Positions 14,972 through 24,386 are shown, counted from the stretch's first letter. The stretch is 64,000 bases of DNA from Clostridia bacterium (GCA_017507005.1 JAFWBT010000029.1:1-64000), one strand, 5' to 3'. Notes: a model not told the origin generated them from the sequence alone. Made by a program: numbers and translations.

Positions 14972-17900
14972 TCATACAAGTTTTATGCAATTTTCGGGCA
15001 AAAAGCTAGCAAGCTCCGCCATCAAGCCGCGATTGGGGCTTACTTTCTGCGAGCAAAGCATTTTTTTGCCGTCTTTTACAAACCACACCGTCGTTTCGCC
15101 TACGTAGAAAGAAAGCGTTTCTAACAGTTCTTCTATATCCTCGTCTTCGAGCGAGGAAACGTTGAGCCACAGTTTCTTTTCCGCGTCGCTCTTTGCTTCG
15201 CGCACGAGTGGAGGCGTCGGCTCGCGGTCGGCGTGGCGATTTTCGTACACGTCGCTAGCATACGCCGTTTTTTGCGTTTGCGGCGCGGGCGCAGCCGCTG
15301 GCTCGTCCAAAGAAAACTCCGTCATCTTATCCACGATAATTACGGGCAATTTTTCGTCTTCAATGCTCAGTTTTCCCGACAGCGAAACGACTTTGTCCGC
15401 AATCAGGAAATTACGGATACGATCGTATATTTTCGGAAAACATACGCACTCGATCGAGCCGTACAAATCTTCCACCGTAACGAACGCCATAAACGAGCCT
15501 GAACGCGTTTTCAGTTTTTTAAACGCTGAAATCATACCGCCCATCGTCACTTGCTGTCCGTCGGCGATTTCCGTATACGATTTTTCGCCCGTTTCCTCGT
15601 TTTCGGTATAATCGTTTAACATAGAACAGTTGAACGTTCTGTCCTTGAAATAGGGCAAGAATTTTTCAAAGGGATGTCCGCTGACGTACACGCCGAGTAC
15701 GGATTTTTCCTTCGACAGCTTTTCCATTGTTTCAAATTCGGGAATATCGGGATAGCGGATATCGATACTCTGTTCTTCCAAAATACTGCCAAACAGCGAG
15801 ATTTGCGCGCCTGCTTTTTGTTTTTCCATAGCGCTGACGCGCGTAAATACTTCTTCGTAAACAGCCGCCACCTGCGCGCGATTATACCCAAAGCAATCGA
15901 ACGCACCGGCATACACCAAGCTCTCTACAATACGTTTGTTGATATATTTCGCGCAACGCATAGCAAAATCGGCAAAATCCTTAAACAAGCCGTGTTCGTT
16001 ACGTTCACGAATAACCGCCGCAATCGCTTCTTGACCAACGCCGCGGAGCGCGCCAAGACCAATACGCAGTCCGTTCCCCTCCACCCAGAAAATATCCTTG
16101 GATTTATTGATATCGGGCGGCAAAACGTCGATATTTTTTTCCTTCATATACATAATATATTTGGAAACTTCGTCGCTCTTGTCAATACGGTCGTTCAAAA
16201 TACCCGCAAGGAATTCTTTGGGATAGAAATATTTCAAATACGCCGTGCGGTACGCAACGACAGCGTACGCTGCCGCGTGCGATTTATTGAACGCGTAAGA
16301 AGCAAAGCTCTCCATATCCCCGAAAATCTTTGCCGCCACTTCCGCAGGAATCCCCTTGGAAACACAGCCCGTAATCCCTTCGTCGGGCGCGCCGTAAATG
16401 AATTTGTCCTTTTGCTCCATCAGCTCTTTCTTTTTCTTCTTCGCCATAGCGCGGCGTACGAGGTCGGCTTGGCCGTAGGTGTACCCTGCGAGCTGTTGGA
16501 ATATCTGCATTACCTGCTCTTGATAAACGATAACGCCGTACGAATTTTTCAAAATCGGTTCCAGATAAGGCGTATCGTAAACGATATCTTCGGGGTGATG
16601 CTTGTTATGGATATACGTCGGGATGAAATCCATAGGTCCGGGACGATAGAGTGAAATACCTGCGATAAGATCTTCCAAACAGTTCGGTTGCAGGTCTTTC
16701 ATGAATTTTTTCATGCCGCCTTGTTCAAGCTGGAACACCGCGTCCGTATCCCCGGACGAGATGAGCTGATACGCCTCGGGAACGTCTACGCCGAGCGCGT
16801 GGAAATCTATGTCTATTCCCTTGCCCTCTTTGATATATTCGAGGGTGTTTTGTATATCCGTCAACGTCGTGAGGGCGAGGAAGTCCATCTTCAACATCCC
16901 GACTGCCTCTACCTCTTTCATATCGAATTGCGTTACGATATCTTCGCCGTTTCTAGCCAGCGGCACGTTATCGGACAGCACTTTGTTACAGATAACGACA
17001 CCTGCCGCGTGTTCAGACGTGTTCTTGGGCATACCTTCCAGCTTCAAGCCCATGTCGATAACGCGGTGCAAGTCTGCGTTCGTTTCGTATACTTCGATAA
17101 ATTCAGAATTCTTCTTTTGTTTTTGTTCTGCGAGCTTTTTCGCAATCTCCCCTCGCTTATCTTCGGGAAGTTCGGGATCGGCAAGCTGCTTTTCCAGTTT
17201 GGGTATTTTTAACCCCAACAATTCACCGATAGTCGATTTACCGTCCATCAGCTTTGCCACCTTATCCGTTTCCGAATAAGGAACGCCCATAACACGCCCT
17301 ACGTCCTTGATAACGGCGCGCGAAGCCAACGTACCGAACGTGACGATTTGCGCTACGTTTTCAGGATGATATTTTTCACGTACGTATTCAATCGTTTCGT
17401 GTCTTCTCTTGGTGCAAAAATCCACGTCGAAGTCGGGCATGGAAACACGGTCAGGATTCAAGAAACGCTCGAAAATTAGGTCATATTTCAAAGGATCGAC
17501 GTCGGTGATACCGATAGAATACGCAACGATACTGCCTACACCCGAGCCACGTCCCGGCCCTACGGGTATCCCGTGTAAACGCGACCAGTTAATATAGTCC
17601 CATACAATCAAGAAATAATCGGCAAAGCCCATGGAAATGATAATTCCCAGCTCGTATTCCGCTCTTTCTTTAATCGTCTGCGTAATTTCGGGGTAACGCT
17701 TTGGCAAGCCCTCCCACGTCAAGCGCGTGAGATAATCGGGCGAAGTAGAACCGTCGTCCGGCTTGTATAAAGGAATCAGCGAAGTGTCACGGATAGGATC
17801 GCCCTTGGGCGTAATATCGAAAACAGGCTCTTCCACCTTATCCGCAATAACGCGCGTATTCGAGATAGCCTCGGGTACGTAATGGAACAGCTCTAACATT

Positions 17901-18637
17901 TCGTCGCCCGATTTCATATAAAATTCGTGCGTGTCGAATTTCATACGCTTGGGATCGGCGAGCGTTTTTTTCGTCTGAATACACAACAATACGTCGTGCG
18001 CTTCCCAGTCCTCTTTTTCGATATAATGTACGTCGTTCGTCGCAACGAGCTGAATATCCAGCTCCCGCGCGATTTGAATCAGCTCGGGAATTACCTGTTT
18101 TTCCTCCGCAATACCGTGGTCTTGCAGCTCGATATAGAAATCCTCGCCAAAGATTTCTTTCATTTCAGCCGCCCACTTTTTCGCGCCCTCGTAATCCCCC
18201 TGCATCAACAGCTGCGGCATTCTGCCTGCCAAACACGCCGAAAGACAAATGACGCCCTCGCGGTGCTGTTTGATATACTCGTAGCTGATACGGGGTTTGC
18301 CATAAAAACCGTCGATATAGGAAAGAGAATCGAGCTTTACGATATTTTTATAGCCCGTTTTATTTTTTGCAAGCAAAACGATATGCTCCGTCTTCGTACC
18401 GGGGCGTTTATCGAAATGATCGTCCGTTGCGTACAGTTCGCAACCGATAATGTATTTAATGCCTTTTTTAACGCATTCCTCCGCAAAATACAAGGAAGCG
18501 TACATATTCCCGTGATCGGTCACAGCGCAGGCGTTGATGTTATTTTTCACCAAATAATCAATCAGGTCGTCCACCTTTGCCGCGCCGTCCAAAAGGCTGT
18601 ATTCCGTGTGTAAATGCAAATGTACAAAATCCGTCAT
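14972..18637 (-). CDS. dnaE: DNA polymerase III subunit alpha (DnaE)
   Basis: 1221 residues. The N-terminal PHP domain (HLHTEYSLLDGAAKV and TDHGNMYASL) keeps its metal-binding pattern. The catalytic palm includes PDFDVDFC and GPGRGSGVGSIVAYSIGI. An OB-fold (VTMGGMISAFKKLKTRSGSFMAFVTVEDLYGSIECVCFP) lies near 1010-1050, followed by a poorly conserved tail. The layout is DnaE rather than PolC because there is no inserted exonuclease domain. It follows whiA after 41 bases and is the last gene of the murB-php-whiA-dnaE string. In Bacillota DnaE works beside PolC at the fork. Confidence 0.96.
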   Translation of the reverse strand: MTDFVHLHLHTEYSLLDGAAKVDDLIDYLVKNNINACAVTDHGNMYASLYFAEECVKKGIKYIIGCELYATDDHFDKRPGTKTEHIVLLAKNKTGYKNIVKLDSLSYIDGFYGKPRISYEYIKQHREGVICLSACLAGRMPQLLMQGDYEGAKKWAAEMKEIFGEDFYIELQDHGIAEEKQVIPELIQIARELDIQLVATNDVHYIEKEDWEAHDVLLCIQTKKTLADPKRMKFDTHEFYMKSGDEMLELFHYVPEAISNTRVIADKVEEPVFDITPKGDPIRDTSLIPLYKPDDGSTSPDYLTRLTWEGLPKRYPEITQTIKERAEYELGIIISMGFADYFLIVWDYINWSRLHGIPVGPGRGSGVGSIVAYSIGITDVDPLKYDLIFERFLNPDRVSMPDFDVDFCTKRRHETIEYVREKYHPENVAQIVTFGTLASRAVIKDVGRVMGVPYSETDKVAKLMDGKSTIGELLGLKIPKLEKQLADPELPEDKRGEIAKKLAEQKQKKNSEFIEVYETNADLHRVIDMGLKLEGMPKNTSEHAAGVVICNKVLSDNVPLARNGEDIVTQFDMKEVEAVGMLKMDFLALTTLTDIQNTLEYIKEGKGIDIDFHALGVDVPEAYQLISSGDTDAVFQLEQGGMKKFMKDLQPNCLEDLIAGISLYRPGPMDFIPTYIHNKHHPEDIVYDTPYLEPILKNSYGVIVYQEQVMQIFQQLAGYTYGQADLVRRAMAKKKKKELMEQKDKFIYGAPDEGITGCVSKGIPAEVAAKIFGDMESFASYAFNKSHAAAYAVVAYRTAYLKYFYPKEFLAGILNDRIDKSDEVSKYIMYMKEKNIDVLPPDINKSKDIFWVEGNGLRIGLGALRGVGQEAIAAVIRERNEHGLFKDFADFAMRCAKYINKRIVESLVYAGAFDCFGYNRAQVAAVYEEVFTRVSAMEKQKAGAQISLFGSILEEQSIDIRYPDIPEFETMEKLSKEKSVLGVYVSGHPFEKFLPYFKDRTFNCSMLNDYTENEETGEKSYTEIADGQQVTMGGMISAFKKLKTRSGSFMAFVTVEDLYGSIECVCFPKIYDRIRNFLIADKVVSLSGKLSIEDEKLPVIIVDKMTEFSLDEPAAAPAPQTQKTAYASDVYENRHADREPTPPLVREAKSDAEKKLWLNVSSLEDEDIEELLETLSFYVGETTVWFVKDGKKMLCSQKVSPNRGLMAELASFLPENCIKLV

Positions 18638-18678
18638 AGTTCTTCCGTTCTTCTCGTTTCTCTTATTTTTCTCGTTCT

Positions 18679-19653
18679 TTATTCGTCCGTTTTCTTGTTC
18701 TTATCCGATTCGATATGCTCTGCCATTTCCAACAGCCGACGCATACGGTGATTTAGACAACTCTTGCTCACCTTTAAATAATCGGCAAGCTCTTGCATAG
18801 ACATCAAGCGGTGTTCAATGCGCGCCTTTGCCAACCTTTGCAGTTCTTCACTCAAATCGTTCAATTCGCCCTTTTCTATCAATTTTTGAATCGCCACCAC
18901 TTGTTTTACAGAAGCAATCGCCGCCTTATCCGCATTGCTCGCCAAACAGTTTTGCGCGCGATTGTTCCGATTCGCCTCGTCGCGTTTTTCGACGAGCTGT
19001 GAAAATTTCCGCAACGAATTTTCCGCACCCACAATGGCGAGAAAATCGGAAATCATCTCCTTGCTCTTGATATATACCACGCTCGTTTCCTTACGCTCGG
19101 TGAGCTTTGCAATGAGTTCAAATTCGTCAAGCAACGCGCAAAAATCCCGCGCGAGTTTTCTTTGCGGAAATACGATTTCCAAATGATAGCCCGTCTTTGC
19201 GCCGTCCCCAGGCAGGGTACAGCTACCACCGCCCAAAAACGCGCCCTGTATATAGGCGATTTTGCGCGATTCCGTGCCGATTAGCGACGCGGCAATCCCC
19301 TCGCGAAAATCCCCCGAACGCTTTAACAAGCCCAAAGCCTGCAACGCTTCGCTTGCACGCGAGGCAGGACATTGTAACAAAAGCTTATCCCTACCGCTCA
19401 TTTTATCCATTGTTGCGTGCGAAATAAACAATTCAAAACCCAGCGTTTCGGAAAAAACACTCATAAAAAATTCCGCGACGTTTTCCGTTTCGCTGACGAG
19501 GAAAAAATTAGGCGAGCCGTCCGTAACGCCGAAATTACCGCTCGTGCGGACGAACGCGGACAAACCCGATTTTTTCTCGGCTGCGCCGCGTTGTTCGTCG
19601 TCGCCCAATCCGCGACTGATAATTTCCTTTTTTACGTCCGTCGTAAAGCTCAT
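18679..19653 (-). CDS. whiA: DNA-binding regulator WhiA
   Basis: 324 residues. It starts with the family opening MSFTTDVKKEIISRGLGDDEQ and GLSAFVRTSGNFG. The middle is a LAGLIDADG-homing-endonuclease-like fold (AYIQGAFLGGGSCTLPGDGAKTGYHLEIVF) without nuclease residues. The C-terminal helix-turn-helix reads RLMSMQELADYLKVSKSCLNHRMRRLLEMAE. WhiA affects cell division and chromosome segregation in Bacillota. Its usual neighbours rapZ and yvcK are absent here; the gene instead follows the php gene after 24 bases. Confidence 0.95.
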   Translation of the reverse strand: MSFTTDVKKEIISRGLGDDEQRGAAEKKSGLSAFVRTSGNFGVTDGSPNFFLVSETENVAEFFMSVFSETLGFELFISHATMDKMSGRDKLLLQCPASRASEALQALGLLKRSGDFREGIAASLIGTESRKIAYIQGAFLGGGSCTLPGDGAKTGYHLEIVFPQRKLARDFCALLDEFELIAKLTERKETSVVYIKSKEMISDFLAIVGAENSLRKFSQLVEKRDEANRNNRAQNCLASNADKAAIASVKQVVAIQKLIEKGELNDLSEELQRLAKARIEHRLMSMQELADYLKVSKSCLNHRMRRLLEMAEHIESDKNKKTDE

Positions 19654-19677
19654 AGTTTCCTCTCTGTTTTTGGTATT

Positions 19678-20460
19678 TTAAAGGTGTTTTTTAAAATCCG
19701 CAAAGCGGAACGTGGGCAGTCGCCCGTCGATATTGTCTATCCTATCCAAAGGAAAGCCTATTCTCGACAGCTGTTCTTCCACGATTTTCTTATCCCCGAT
19801 ACGCGAAGCTACGTGCGCGTCCGAATCGACGATAAACCGCGCCTGCGTTTTTTGTACGATTTCGTTCAATTCGTCGTCGGATAAATGGAGTTTTTTTGAA
19901 TTCAGCTCGATATACGTGCCGTAATCGGCGGCGCATTTCGCCACCTCTAACGCGTTTGCAGGGCTACCGAAATTGAGATGCGTTATCACGTCGATAGGAT
20001 TGTTTTTTATCGTGTTGATATATGCACGCGTGTTCATTTGCACCAGCTTTTCCGAGGGCTGCTTTTTGCGCTTTTCCTGTATTAAATTCCCGCCGCCGTA
20101 ACGAATAAAATCGGAAAACGTGCTATACCAAATGAATACGTGTTTTCCGCAAAGGTATAAATCGAAATTTTCATAATCACTTTCTTTTAAATCCGCACCG
20201 CCCTCGACGCCACGGATATTCGATTCAATCCCCACCAAAACGTCAATACCGCATTTTTTCGCCGCCGCTTTACAATCCGCTACGTACGCCGACGTTTGCC
20301 GACGCCGAATCCCAAACGCTACGTGCGAATACCCGTGGTCGGTAATGCCGATTTGTTTCAGCCCTTGCTCCTTTGCCGCTATCACGTTTTCTTCCACCGT
20401 GTTTTTGCCGTGGGAATACGGCGTATGTGTATGATAATCACCCGTTAAAATCAATGTCAT
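19678..20460 (-). CDS. PHP-domain phosphoesterase
   Basis: 260 residues of the polymerase-and-histidinol-phosphatase fold. Metal-binding motifs are GDYHTHTPYSHG, TDHGYSHVAFG, VGIESNI, a HLNFG histidine and the C-terminal IVDSDAHVASRIGD. This is the YcdX-like single-domain form found beside murB and whiA in many Clostridia. Its in vivo substrate is not established; histidinol phosphatase is unlikely because no his genes are near. AGGAGATA precedes the ATG. The gene starts 12 bases after murB and is probably in the same transcript. Confidence 0.82.
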   Translation of the reverse strand: MTLILTGDYHTHTPYSHGKNTVEENVIAAKEQGLKQIGITDHGYSHVAFGIRRRQTSAYVADCKAAAKKCGIDVLVGIESNIRGVEGGADLKESDYENFDLYLCGKHVFIWYSTFSDFIRYGGGNLIQEKRKKQPSEKLVQMNTRAYINTIKNNPIDVITHLNFGSPANALEVAKCAADYGTYIELNSKKLHLSDDELNEIVQKTQARFIVDSDAHVASRIGDKKIVEEQLSRIGFPLDRIDNIDGRLPTFRFADFKKHL

Positions 20461-20472
20461 TATCTCCTTTTT

Positions 20473-21366
20473 TTACGTAAGATAGCGTATTTCTTCTTCT
20501 AACGCTATTTTGTACTGCGCCTGCACCGTGTTCTTTATAAACGTAATCAGGTTCTTTATTTCCTTAGCCGATGCGTTGCCGTCGTTGATAATAAAATTCG
20601 CGTGTATATCCGACACTCTCGCGCCACCGATACGCATACCCTTTAAGCCTGCCTTTTCTATCAGCTCGCCTGCCGAATATCCGATAGGATTTTTAAATAC
20701 GCAACCCATACTCTTGCCTTTGGGCAAATGCGCGCGCCTATCTCGATATTTTTTTATTTCGTCGTCAATCGTTTGTATATCGGTGGTACGCAGCCGCAAC
20801 GTCGCCCCTAAAATCACGTCGCCGTTATGCATAAAAACACTATTTTTATAGGCATATTCGCACTCGGCGTTGGACAAAATACACACTTTGCCATCCCGCC
20901 ACACCGTCACGCTGTCCACAATCTCCGCAATATATCTTCCGTTTACGCCTGCGTTCATATACAGCGCGCCGCCTATCGTGCAAGGTATGCCCTCTAAAAA
21001 TTCCGCGCCGCTCTTTCGCGTGTCACAACAAAAGCGTAAAAACGCACCGCTCGCCATACCAGCCTCGACGAATACGTTAGTACTCCTCTGCGAATCCGCC
21101 TGTGCGCCCGAAAATTTCTTCGTGCAAACTACCGCTTTTTCTATTCCCTCATCAGGCGGCAATACGTTGGTCATATTCCCCACAACGAGAAATTGTTGGC
21201 TGTCTTTGCGGAATTTTGATAACAAATCCACCATTTCCTGTAGGCTGGACGGATAAAACGCTATCCTTGCGCAGCCGCCGCAACCGATTGAGCTGTGCTT
21301 CGACATATCAAACGGCCGCTCGTACGTAAATTTTTCGTAGCCGAAATACGATTTCGTATCCAACAA
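20473..21366 (-). CDS. murB: UDP-N-acetylmuramate dehydrogenase (MurB)
   Basis: About 297 residues if translation starts at the TTG at 21366, which has AGAGGTG at good spacing. A frame open to a TTG at 21444 would give 323 residues but lacks a good ribosome site, so the start is unsettled. MurB reduces UDP-GlcNAc-enolpyruvate to UDP-MurNAc in the cytoplasm, using FAD and NADPH. The FAD region KHSSIGCGGCARIAFYPSS, EFLEGIPCTIGGALYMNAG and C-terminal EEEIRYL fit the family. Two positions are unusual: the GxGxN loop reads GNMTN, and the proton-donor serine of GSxFKNP is Cys (GCVFKNP). First gene of the murB-php-whiA-dnaE string. Confidence 0.88.
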   Translation of the reverse strand: MLDTKSYFGYEKFTYERPFDMSKHSSIGCGGCARIAFYPSSLQEMVDLLSKFRKDSQQFLVVGNMTNVLPPDEGIEKAVVCTKKFSGAQADSQRSTNVFVEAGMASGAFLRFCCDTRKSGAEFLEGIPCTIGGALYMNAGVNGRYIAEIVDSVTVWRDGKVCILSNAECEYAYKNSVFMHNGDVILGATLRLRTTDIQTIDDEIKKYRDRRAHLPKGKSMGCVFKNPIGYSAGELIEKAGLKGMRIGGARVSDIHANFIINDGNASAKEIKNLITFIKNTVQAQYKIALEEEIRYLT

Positions 21367-21496
21367 ATTATTCACCTCTATTGTACCATATTTTTTTTCT
21401 TTTTGAAAGTGTTTCAATCCTGCTTTCTCAAAAAATTTTTTCAATCGCCTATACGTTGCTGTTTTTAGTGTATGCGATTTTTATTTTTACTATGAT

Positions 21497-21532
21497 AAAA
21501 AGGGCTTGGGCGGCAAACGTCCAAGTCCTTTT
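21497..21532 (-). terminator. Terminator after nagA
   Basis: Arms at 21499-21511 and 21518-21530 (GGGCTTGGGCG and CGTCCAAGTCC), with a U-run on the minus strand. Pairing is perfect only with G-U on the plus-strand transcript; the minus-strand version has two A-C mismatches. Confidence 0.55.
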
Positions 21533-21560
21533 AATAAGAGGAAATAATGTGTAGTCTTGA

Positions 21561-22709
21561 TTAAGCTTTGTAGATAATTTCGCCGCCACGAACGGTGAGC
21601 AAAACGTCGTAGTTGGAATTCAACACCGTGAAATCGGCGCGCTTGCCAACCTTGATGCTACCTGCTTCGTTATCGATTTTCAACGTCTTTGCAGGGTTAA
21701 TCGTAGCGTAGTCCACCGCTTTCGTGAACGGTACACCCACTTTTTCTACAATATTTTGAATCGCGCGGTTCATACGCAAAACGCTACCTGCCAGCGTACC
21801 GTCGGCAAGACGAGCCTCGCCGTTCTTTACGTATACCGTTTGACCGCCGAGTTCGCTAACGCCGTCGGGAATACCCTTTGCGCGCATAGCATCAGTGATG
21901 AGCGTCAGCTTGTCGTCAGGCTTGTTCTTTACGAGCAACTGCATAGCAGGCACGGAAACGTGAATCGTGTCTGCAATCAATTCACAGTTCAACTCGTCAA
22001 TGAGCATTGCGCTGCCCACCGTACCGATTTCGCGGTGATGGAGCGCCGTCTGCGCGTTGTACGTATGCGTAACGTTGCTAGCGCCAACGGAAACCGCCTT
22101 TGCGATTTCAGCATACTTTGCGCCCGTATGCCCGATAGAGGATACGACGCCAATTTCCGTCAAATGACGGATAAATTCTTCCGCGCCCTCCACTTCGGGA
22201 GCAAGCGATACGATACGAATAGAGTTGCCGCTCGCCGCGTTATAGGCGTCAAACGCCGCGATATCGGGAGCTTTTACGTATTCAAGGGGCTGTGCGCCTT
22301 TGTGCGCCGCCGCAATGAACGGGCCTTCCAAATGCACGCCCACAACGCGCGCACCTTCTTTGGAATCCGCCTCCTTATATGTCTTTACCGCCTGCAAAGC
22401 TTTCGTGATATTTTCAGGGCTTTGCGTCATCGTCGTTACGAGGAAAGACGTCGTGCCTTCTGCGGCAATCGTCTTTGCGATAATCGCAATATCTTCCACC
22501 GTACCGTCCATACCGTCGCTACCGCCAGCGCCGTGGATATGCTCATCGATAAAGCCGGGCAATACGATTGCATCGTCGGGTAGCTCGATTACTTCTGCGT
22601 TTTTATCAGCGCAACGGGAGATTTTTTCGATTTTTTCATCGAAAACTACCGTACATTTTTTCAAACCTTCGCCGTCTACGTAGACGGTTGCATTTTTAAA
22701 ACTCTTCAT
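21561..22709 (-). CDS. nagA: N-acetylglucosamine-6-phosphate deacetylase
   Basis: 382 residues of the amidohydrolase superfamily, normal length. Metal and substrate residues are in GFIDEHIHGAGG, GVHLEGPFI, SSIGHTGA, VTHTYNAQTALHHRE and LITDAMRAKG, which is the NagA pattern. It deacetylates GlcNAc-6-phosphate to glucosamine-6-phosphate for wall-sugar recycling or catabolism. The ROK-like gene lies 42 bases upstream in the same transcript. No nagB is in the window. Confidence 0.93.
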   Translation of the reverse strand: MKSFKNATVYVDGEGLKKCTVVFDEKIEKISRCADKNAEVIELPDDAIVLPGFIDEHIHGAGGSDGMDGTVEDIAIIAKTIAAEGTTSFLVTTMTQSPENITKALQAVKTYKEADSKEGARVVGVHLEGPFIAAAHKGAQPLEYVKAPDIAAFDAYNAASGNSIRIVSLAPEVEGAEEFIRHLTEIGVVSSIGHTGAKYAEIAKAVSVGASNVTHTYNAQTALHHREIGTVGSAMLIDELNCELIADTIHVSVPAMQLLVKNKPDDKLTLITDAMRAKGIPDGVSELGGQTVYVKNGEARLADGTLAGSVLRMNRAIQNIVEKVGVPFTKAVDYATINPAKTLKIDNEAGSIKVGKRADFTVLNSNYDVLLTVRGGEIIYKA

Positions 22710-22751
22710 TTGTATTATTCCTTATTCGTTTTCACGCGTTTTGCTATTGTC

Positions 22752-24134
22752 TTAGTCGATATTAGCAGGCAAGGACGCCGCTGCGATACTCTGACCTACA
22801 CGACGGCTGTTTTCGTCGGGCAGACCGATATCAAGCGTTGCAAATTCGGGATATTCTTCCGCCAATACCTGCTTGCAGGTAGCCAAAATGGTATCACCGC
22901 CTTTGCCGCCCATTACACGGCCAAGCAACAACATATGTTTGATATCGTAGAATTTTGCATAGAAAGGAATCGTATGCGCAAGGTATACGCCGATATCCTC
23001 GTAAATTTGCTGCGCGAGCGCATCGCCCTTTTCCATAAGCGCCTGAATTTCTTTAAGCTTTTGCGCGGGCGTAAGACCTTCTGCGAATTTGTAGCCGCCA
23101 GCCTCTGCCAGCTTAATAACGGCGTCTTGCGAGAAATATTTACAGCCAACACCAAAATCCCCACTCCATTCGTCCTGCATAGCACCTTCGTTGAAATCTA
23201 CGGGCGCGAACGCAAGCTCGGACAGCCAGCCGTTAATACCACCGTTGAGATTGATATAGCCAACCGCTTCACTCGTACCCATAGCGATACCGAGCACACC
23301 GTTGTCTTCCAAATCGATAGCACCAGCAAGCGCCGTTACGTCGCCGTCGTTAGCAACTTCCAAAGGAATCTTTTTGCCGAGTTCTTTTTCCATATCTTTC
23401 GCTACGTTGATATACATCTGCTTGATATAATCGCCGTGGATAGATTTGTCTACTTTGTAGAACAAGGACGCTACCATAATCTTGTTATCTACGTAAACGC
23501 CTGCGGACGAAACGCCGATTGCGTCAACGGTAGGCATCTTGGACGCCGCCGTTCTCATAGCCGTCAAAATTTCATTATAATGATAGGTGGGATCCGTCGT
23601 CGTCTTGGGATTCCAAACAACTTCTTCACTATACACCACTTCGCCGTCGATAACCGCGCTCACCTTTCTATCGCTGCCGCCTGCGTCAAAACCGATACGG
23701 CAACCCTTCAAATACCCACCAACGCGGATAGACGCGTTCTTCTGTTCGGGAATTTGGTCTGCTTCCAACCATTCCACTTCAAAAGGTCTTTCATAAACGC
23801 CGCTCATAAACTCCACGTCGAACACGCGGATACCTTCCATCGTGTATGCTTTTTTCAAATATTCATAAATAGACTTGCTACCCGCAACGGAAATCTTAAA
23901 GCCGCCAACAACCCAAAGAATCGTCTTTGCGATACGTTCCGCGATACGGAAATTCAGCGCGTCGTTTACACCGTCAGCCAGCGCGTCGTATTTGTATACG
24001 TAGTTATAACCGTTGGTGCGTTCTGCAACGATAGTAACGCCAACGGGCTTACCGCTCTTTTTTACTTCCGCGTCAAAATCGTTGAGCGCCTTAATCATGG
24101 GGCAAAAATTCTTGTCTAAAACAGGCATTTTCAT
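22752..24134 (-). CDS. ROK-like sugar kinase homologue lacking the zinc motif
   Basis: 460 residues. After an N-terminal extension of about 145 residues comes a ROK-type actin-like ATPase fold: RIGFDAGGSDRKVSAVIDGEVV (phosphate 1), DAIGVSSAGVYVDNKI, PLEVANDGDVTALAGA (catalytic Asp) and GVLGIAMGTSEAVGYI. The usual ROK zinc motif CxCGxxGCxE is missing; the region reads EWSGDFGVGCKYFSQDA. Length and extension are greater than ordinary glucokinases. Co-transcription with nagA suggests an amino-sugar substrate, such as GlcNAc, or a regulatory role, but this is inference. AGGAG precedes the ATG. Confidence 0.65.
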   Translation of the reverse strand: MKMPVLDKNFCPMIKALNDFDAEVKKSGKPVGVTIVAERTNGYNYVYKYDALADGVNDALNFRIAERIAKTILWVVGGFKISVAGSKSIYEYLKKAYTMEGIRVFDVEFMSGVYERPFEVEWLEADQIPEQKNASIRVGGYLKGCRIGFDAGGSDRKVSAVIDGEVVYSEEVVWNPKTTTDPTYHYNEILTAMRTAASKMPTVDAIGVSSAGVYVDNKIMVASLFYKVDKSIHGDYIKQMYINVAKDMEKELGKKIPLEVANDGDVTALAGAIDLEDNGVLGIAMGTSEAVGYINLNGGINGWLSELAFAPVDFNEGAMQDEWSGDFGVGCKYFSQDAVIKLAEAGGYKFAEGLTPAQKLKEIQALMEKGDALAQQIYEDIGVYLAHTIPFYAKFYDIKHMLLLGRVMGGKGGDTILATCKQVLAEEYPEFATLDIGLPDENSRRVGQSIAAASLPANID

Positions 24135-24187
24135 AAAAAAATTATCTCCTCTTCGTATAATGATTTATTATATAAATCTTCACATAC

Positions 24188-24216
24188 ATTATAACGGCTT
24201 TGCACTAAGAAAACAA
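24188..24216 (-). promoter_or_regulatory. Promoter of the ROK-like gene and nagA
   Basis: TTGTTT (24211-24216), 17-base spacer, TATAAT (24188-24193) on the minus strand. The leader is about 45 bases and ends in AGGAG. Confidence 0.7.
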
Positions 24217-24276
24217 TAGAAAATCTTTCACGGTTTTTTGGTATTCTTTCGCGAAATTTTTTGCGAATTTTTATGT

Positions 24277-24308
24277 AAAAAACGGGGCTGTTTTTCAGCC
24301 CCGTTTTT
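24277..24308 (-). terminator. Terminator between the dipeptidase and ROK transcripts
   Basis: A strong hairpin with CGGGGCTG/CAGCCCCG arms flanked by A5 and T5 tracts, so it may work in both directions. It lies beyond the repeats that follow the dipeptidase stop. Confidence 0.8.
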
Positions 24309-24334
24309 CGTATTTTAATTATTGCCGTATTTTT

Positions 24335-24367
24335 CCACGAGATTGCCGCGCTTCGCTCGCAATGACC
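24335..24367. repeat. Dispersed palindromic repeat of the 'CERSAAI' type
   Basis: The stretch contains GATTGCCGCGC and GCTCGCAATGAC, an imperfect palindrome. The same word is scattered between genes in many unrelated bacteria and often gives spurious translations containing HCERSAAI. It lies between the terminator at 24277-24308 and the hairpin array at 24387-24472. Only one copy is in the window. Confidence 0.6.
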
Positions 24368-24386
24368 GTATAAAACCCAGCCACAA

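Noticed and set aside
21366..21420. Promoter directly before murB (TTTCAA, 17 bases, TACAAT on the minus strand)
   Set aside because: Its start point would fall inside the ribosome site of the preferred murB start, and the -35 is poor.
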